DNA of 64,000 nt, taken from positions 248,001 to 312,000 of the forward strand of contig NZ_PDHO01000001.1 in assembly GCF_002887815.1 (NCBI RefSeq), in the 5' to 3' direction. Of this stretch, positions 61,877 through 64,000 are shown in pieces (the stretch's first letter is position 1; every line of letters begins with the position of its first letter). A program made the translations under genes and the position numbers. The notes under the pieces are model-generated. The model did not search any database. It saw nothing but the letters and a program-made list of their open reading frames with translations, and was not told where the DNA came from. This DNA comes from Mycobacterium sp. ENV421. Lineage in GTDB: Bacteria > Actinomycetota > Actinomycetes > Mycobacteriales > Mycobacteriaceae.

Positions 61877-62623
61877 ATGGTCACGACCGTCAGCCCGCTG
61901 AGAACTGCCGCCGCCATCCTGTTCGTCGCTCCCGTCGCCGTGTTGAGCGCGTGCAGCCCGAACGAGCCGATCGCCTCGCAGCCCGGAACCACGCCGCCCG
62001 TGTGGACCGGATCCCCGGCGCCGGCCGCCGCGGGCGAAGGCACCCACGGCACCAGCCACGGTGAGGACACCCACGCCGCTCCGCAGGCGTCCGCGTCCAG
62101 CGCCGACACCCTGACCGCCCAGATCAAGACTGCCGATGGCACCCAGGTCGCCGCGGCGACCTTCGAGTTCCAGGACGGCTTCGCGACGGTCACTGTGCAG
62201 ACCACCGGAACCGGCAAGCTGGCACCGGGCTTCCACGGCCTGCACCTGCACTCGTTCGCCAAGTGCGAGGCCAACTCCGTCGCCCCGACCGGCGGCGCGC
62301 CCGGCGACTTCCTCTCCGCGGGTGGCCACTTCCAGGCCGGCGGCCACAGCGGGCATCCCGCCAGCGGTGACCTCGCCTCGCTGCAGGTGCGTGAGGACGG
62401 TTCGGCAATGCTGGTGACCACCACCGACGCCTTCACCAAGCAGGATCTGCTGGGCGGCAACGGGACCGCGATCATCATCCACGCCGACGCCGACAACTTC
62501 GCCAACATCCCGCCGGAGCGCTACCAGCAGATCCAGGGTGGCGCGCCCGGCCCGGATGAAGCCACGATGGCCACCGGCGACGCCGGCAAGCGGGTGGCGT
62601 GCGGTGTCGTCGGCACCGGCTAG
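61877..62623 (+). CDS. sodC: Superoxide dismutase [Cu] lipoprotein SodC
   Basis: A periplasmic superoxide dismutase (248 aa) anchored as a lipoprotein (lipobox VLSAC at residue 26). A His/Ser/Pro-rich linker precedes the Cu/Zn SOD fold. Copper ligand regions are [12 protein letters not shown] and [11 protein letters not shown]. As in the M. tuberculosis enzyme the zinc site looks incomplete. After GGH the sequence reads FQAGGHSGH, where I recall YHVPGHTG in M. tuberculosis. It is followed, with a 20-nt overlap, by the GCS2-type ligase gene. Confidence 0.94.
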   Translation: MVTTVSPLRTAAAILFVAPVAVLSACSPNEPIASQPGTTPPVWTGSPAPAAAGEGTHGTSHGEDTHAAPQASASSADTLTAQIKTADGTQVAAATFEFQDGFATVTVQTTGTGKLAPGFHGLHLHSFAKCEANSVAPTGGAPGDFLSAGGHFQAGGHSGHPASGDLASLQVREDGSAMLVTTTDAFTKQDLLGGNGTAIIIHADADNFANIPPERYQQIQGGAPGPDEATMATGDAGKRVACGVVGTG

Positions 62624-63752
62624 AACACCTTCGGAGAAGCCCGGCCGCATCGACTTCGCCGGGTCGCCCCGGCCGACGCTCGGCGTCGAGTGGGAGTTCG
62701 CGCTGATCGATGCGGCCACCCGCGACCTCAGTAACGAGGCGGCCGAGGTGATCGCCGATGTCGGTGAGAGCCCGCACGTCCATAAAGAGTTGCTGCGCAA
62801 CACCATCGAGGTCGTCACGGGCGTCTGTGACACCGTCGACGAGGCGATGGTCGATCTCAAGGGCACCCTGCGCAGCGCGCGCGAGATCGTGCACGGACGC
62901 GGCATGGAGCTGTTCTGCGCAGGCACCCATCCGTTCGCGTCGTGGTCGACGCAGAAACTCACTGACGCGCCGCGCTACGCCGAGCTGATCAAGCGGACCC
63001 AGTGGTGGGGACGGCAGATGCTCATCTGGGGTGTGCACGTTCACATCGGGGTGTCGTCGGCGCACAAGGTAATGCCGATCATCTCCTCACTGCTCAACCA
63101 GTATCCGCATCTGCTGGCGTTGTCGGCCTCCTCACCGTTCTGGGCCGGCGAAGACACCGGTTACGCCAGCAACCGGGCGATGATGTTCCAGCAGTTGCCG
63201 ACCGCGGGCCTGCCGTTCCAATTCCAGACCTGGCGGCAGTTCGAGCGGTTCGTGCACGACCAGAAGAAGACCGGCATCATCGACCACATCAACGAAGTGC
63301 GTTGGGACATCAGGCCGTCGCCGCATCTGGGCACCATCGAGGTGCGGGTCTTCGACGGGGTGTCCAATCTGCGAGAGCTCGCGGCACTGGTGGCGCTGAC
63401 GCACTGCCTGGTGGTCGACCTCGACCGTCGACTGGAAGCCGGTGAACAGCTGCCGGTGATGCCGCCGTGGCACGTGCAGGAGAACAAATGGCGCGCCGCC
63501 CGGTACGGTCTGGACGCCATCATCATCCTCGACGCGGACAGCAATGAACGACTGGTCACCGAGGACCTCGACGATCTGCTGACCCGGCTGCAGCCGGTGG
63601 CCGAATCACTGCACTGCGCAGACGAATTGGCAGCGGTCGCCGACATCCCCCGGCGTGGCGCGTCCTATCAGCGCCAGCACCGGGTGGCCGAGGACAGCGG
63701 CGGTGATCTGCTCGCGGTGGTTGACTCGTTGGTCGGGGAGCTGGATATCTAG
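62604..63752 (+). CDS. GCS2-family carboxylate-amine ligase (YbdK/Rv0433-like)
   Basis: A 382-residue glutamate-cysteine-ligase-2 family protein. It has [13 protein letters not shown] at the start (Glu ligands), [56 protein letters not shown] and [10 protein letters not shown]. Family members ligate amino acids in an ATP-dependent way and some are weak glutamate-cysteine ligases; the true product here is unknown. The GTG at 62604 is the last in-frame start before the conserved region. It overlaps sodC and matches Rv0433 in position. Confidence 0.9.
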   Translation: MSSAPARTPSEKPGRIDFAGSPRPTLGVEWEFALIDAATRDLSNEAAEVIADVGESPHVHKELLRNTIEVVTGVCDTVDEAMVDLKGTLRSAREIVHGRGMELFCAGTHPFASWSTQKLTDAPRYAELIKRTQWWGRQMLIWGVHVHIGVSSAHKVMPIISSLLNQYPHLLALSASSPFWAGEDTGYASNRAMMFQQLPTAGLPFQFQTWRQFERFVHDQKKTGIIDHINEVRWDIRPSPHLGTIEVRVFDGVSNLRELAALVALTHCLVVDLDRRLEAGEQLPVMPPWHVQENKWRAARYGLDAIIILDADSNERLVTEDLDDLLTRLQPVAESLHCADELAAVADIPRRGASYQRQHRVAEDSGGDLLAVVDSLVGELDI

Positions 63753-63820
63753 CCCGCGTCACGACGATGCGGGCCGCAAGCCCGAGGAGGAGTGGTGCAA
63801 TGGACCCGAGGGAGGCGCCC

Positions 63821-64000
63821 ATGAGGATTAGACGACTGGGACTCGCGGTGGTGGCGACGGCCGTCGTCCTGACCGGTGGCGGTTGCGCCAAACCGATCAC
63901 CGGCACCCCGGTGGCCACCCCCGGTGAGGCCGGCAAGGGGATGGTGCCCGCCGATCTGCTCACCACGACCTGCCGTGAGTTCCTGACCATGGACACCGTC
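63821..64000 (+). CDS. Lipoprotein, 3' end outside window
   Basis: The first 60 codons of an exported lipoprotein. A signal peptide (RRLGLAVVATAVVLTG) ends in lipobox TGGGC, then AKPITGTPVATPGEAG and the start of a domain with TTCREFLTMD. The ATG at 63821 has GGAGG five nt upstream; an in-frame ATG at 63800 with AGGAGG further away is the alternative. The family is not certain. In M. tuberculosis a Lon-domain gene follows Rv0433 here, so this gene is an insertion relative to that genome. Confidence 0.75.
   Translation, partial: MRIRRLGLAVVATAVVLTGGGCAKPITGTPVATPGEAGKGMVPADLLTTTCREFLTMDTV

Overview
The window is high-GC actinobacterial DNA and almost certainly comes from a mycobacterium, probably a non-tuberculous or Mycolicibacterium-type species. 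The evidence is gene order. From about 23.6 kb rightwards it follows the order I remember for M. tuberculosis Rv0408-Rv0433: pta, ackA, pknG, glnH, glnX, mutT3, thiE, thiO, thiS, thiG, lpqL, an Rv0421c-like hydrolase, thiD, thiC, xthA, an Rv0428c-like acetyltransferase, def, an Rv0430-like DUF3263 gene, virR, sodC and an Rv0433-like ligase. Accessory genes interrupt this backbone in several places.

Region 1 (1-23388) is a surface or exopolysaccharide locus that M. tuberculosis lacks at this position. A plus-strand run (2619-8545) encodes an O-antigen polymerase/ligase-like membrane protein, a membrane-anchored GH6 endoglucanase, an AlgD-type GDP-mannose dehydrogenase, a GT4 glycosyltransferase and a DUF6492-like protein. 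An asparagine-synthase-type amidotransferase and a GT2 gene lie to its left. A minus-strand pair encodes a GT2 and a chain-length regulator fused to a BY-kinase-like ATPase. A plus-strand trio encodes a BcsB-like protein, an aldo/keto reductase fused to a GMC-type oxidoreductase, and an NAD-dependent epimerase. A tightly overlapping minus-strand operon (23388 to 17260) encodes a membrane protein, a cellulose-synthase-like GT2, a second BcsB-like protein and a GT-C-like membrane protein. The locus therefore mixes parts of Wzy-type assembly with parts of synthase-type assembly and adds oxidative tailoring. It is the best candidate in the window for an undescribed system.

Region 2 (23.6-42.5 kb) holds central and signalling genes. 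pta-ackA interconverts acetyl-CoA and acetate. An accessory block of esterase, degenerate lipase, DUF899, ArsR/SRPBCC and CtaG genes follows. Then come the GlnX-GlnH-PknG amino-acid sensing operon, mutT3 and the thiamine genes thiE / thiO-thiS-thiG with a TPP riboswitch. Two features stand out: a pair of matching operators around the arsR start, and a 33-bp triplicated repeat at the start of glnH.

Region 3 (42.5-64 kb) contains lpqL, two permeases, a Baeyer-Villiger-type monooxygenase with a perfect 10-bp-arm palindrome in its promoter, and thiC-thiD-hydrolase under a second TPP riboswitch. An AbiEi-like gene bracketed by two copies of a palindromic repeat and an MFS exporter follow, then several small mycobacterial proteins. 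Next are an acidic repeat surface protein, a quinone-oxidoreductase-like enzyme, xthA, a GNAT gene, def, DUF3263, virR, sodC, a GCS2-type ligase and a lipoprotein cut by the window end. Many genes without a Shine-Dalgarno sequence have TANNNT 6-8 nt before the start codon, which fits leaderless transcription. No tRNA, rRNA, CRISPR array, insertion sequence or replication origin was recognised.
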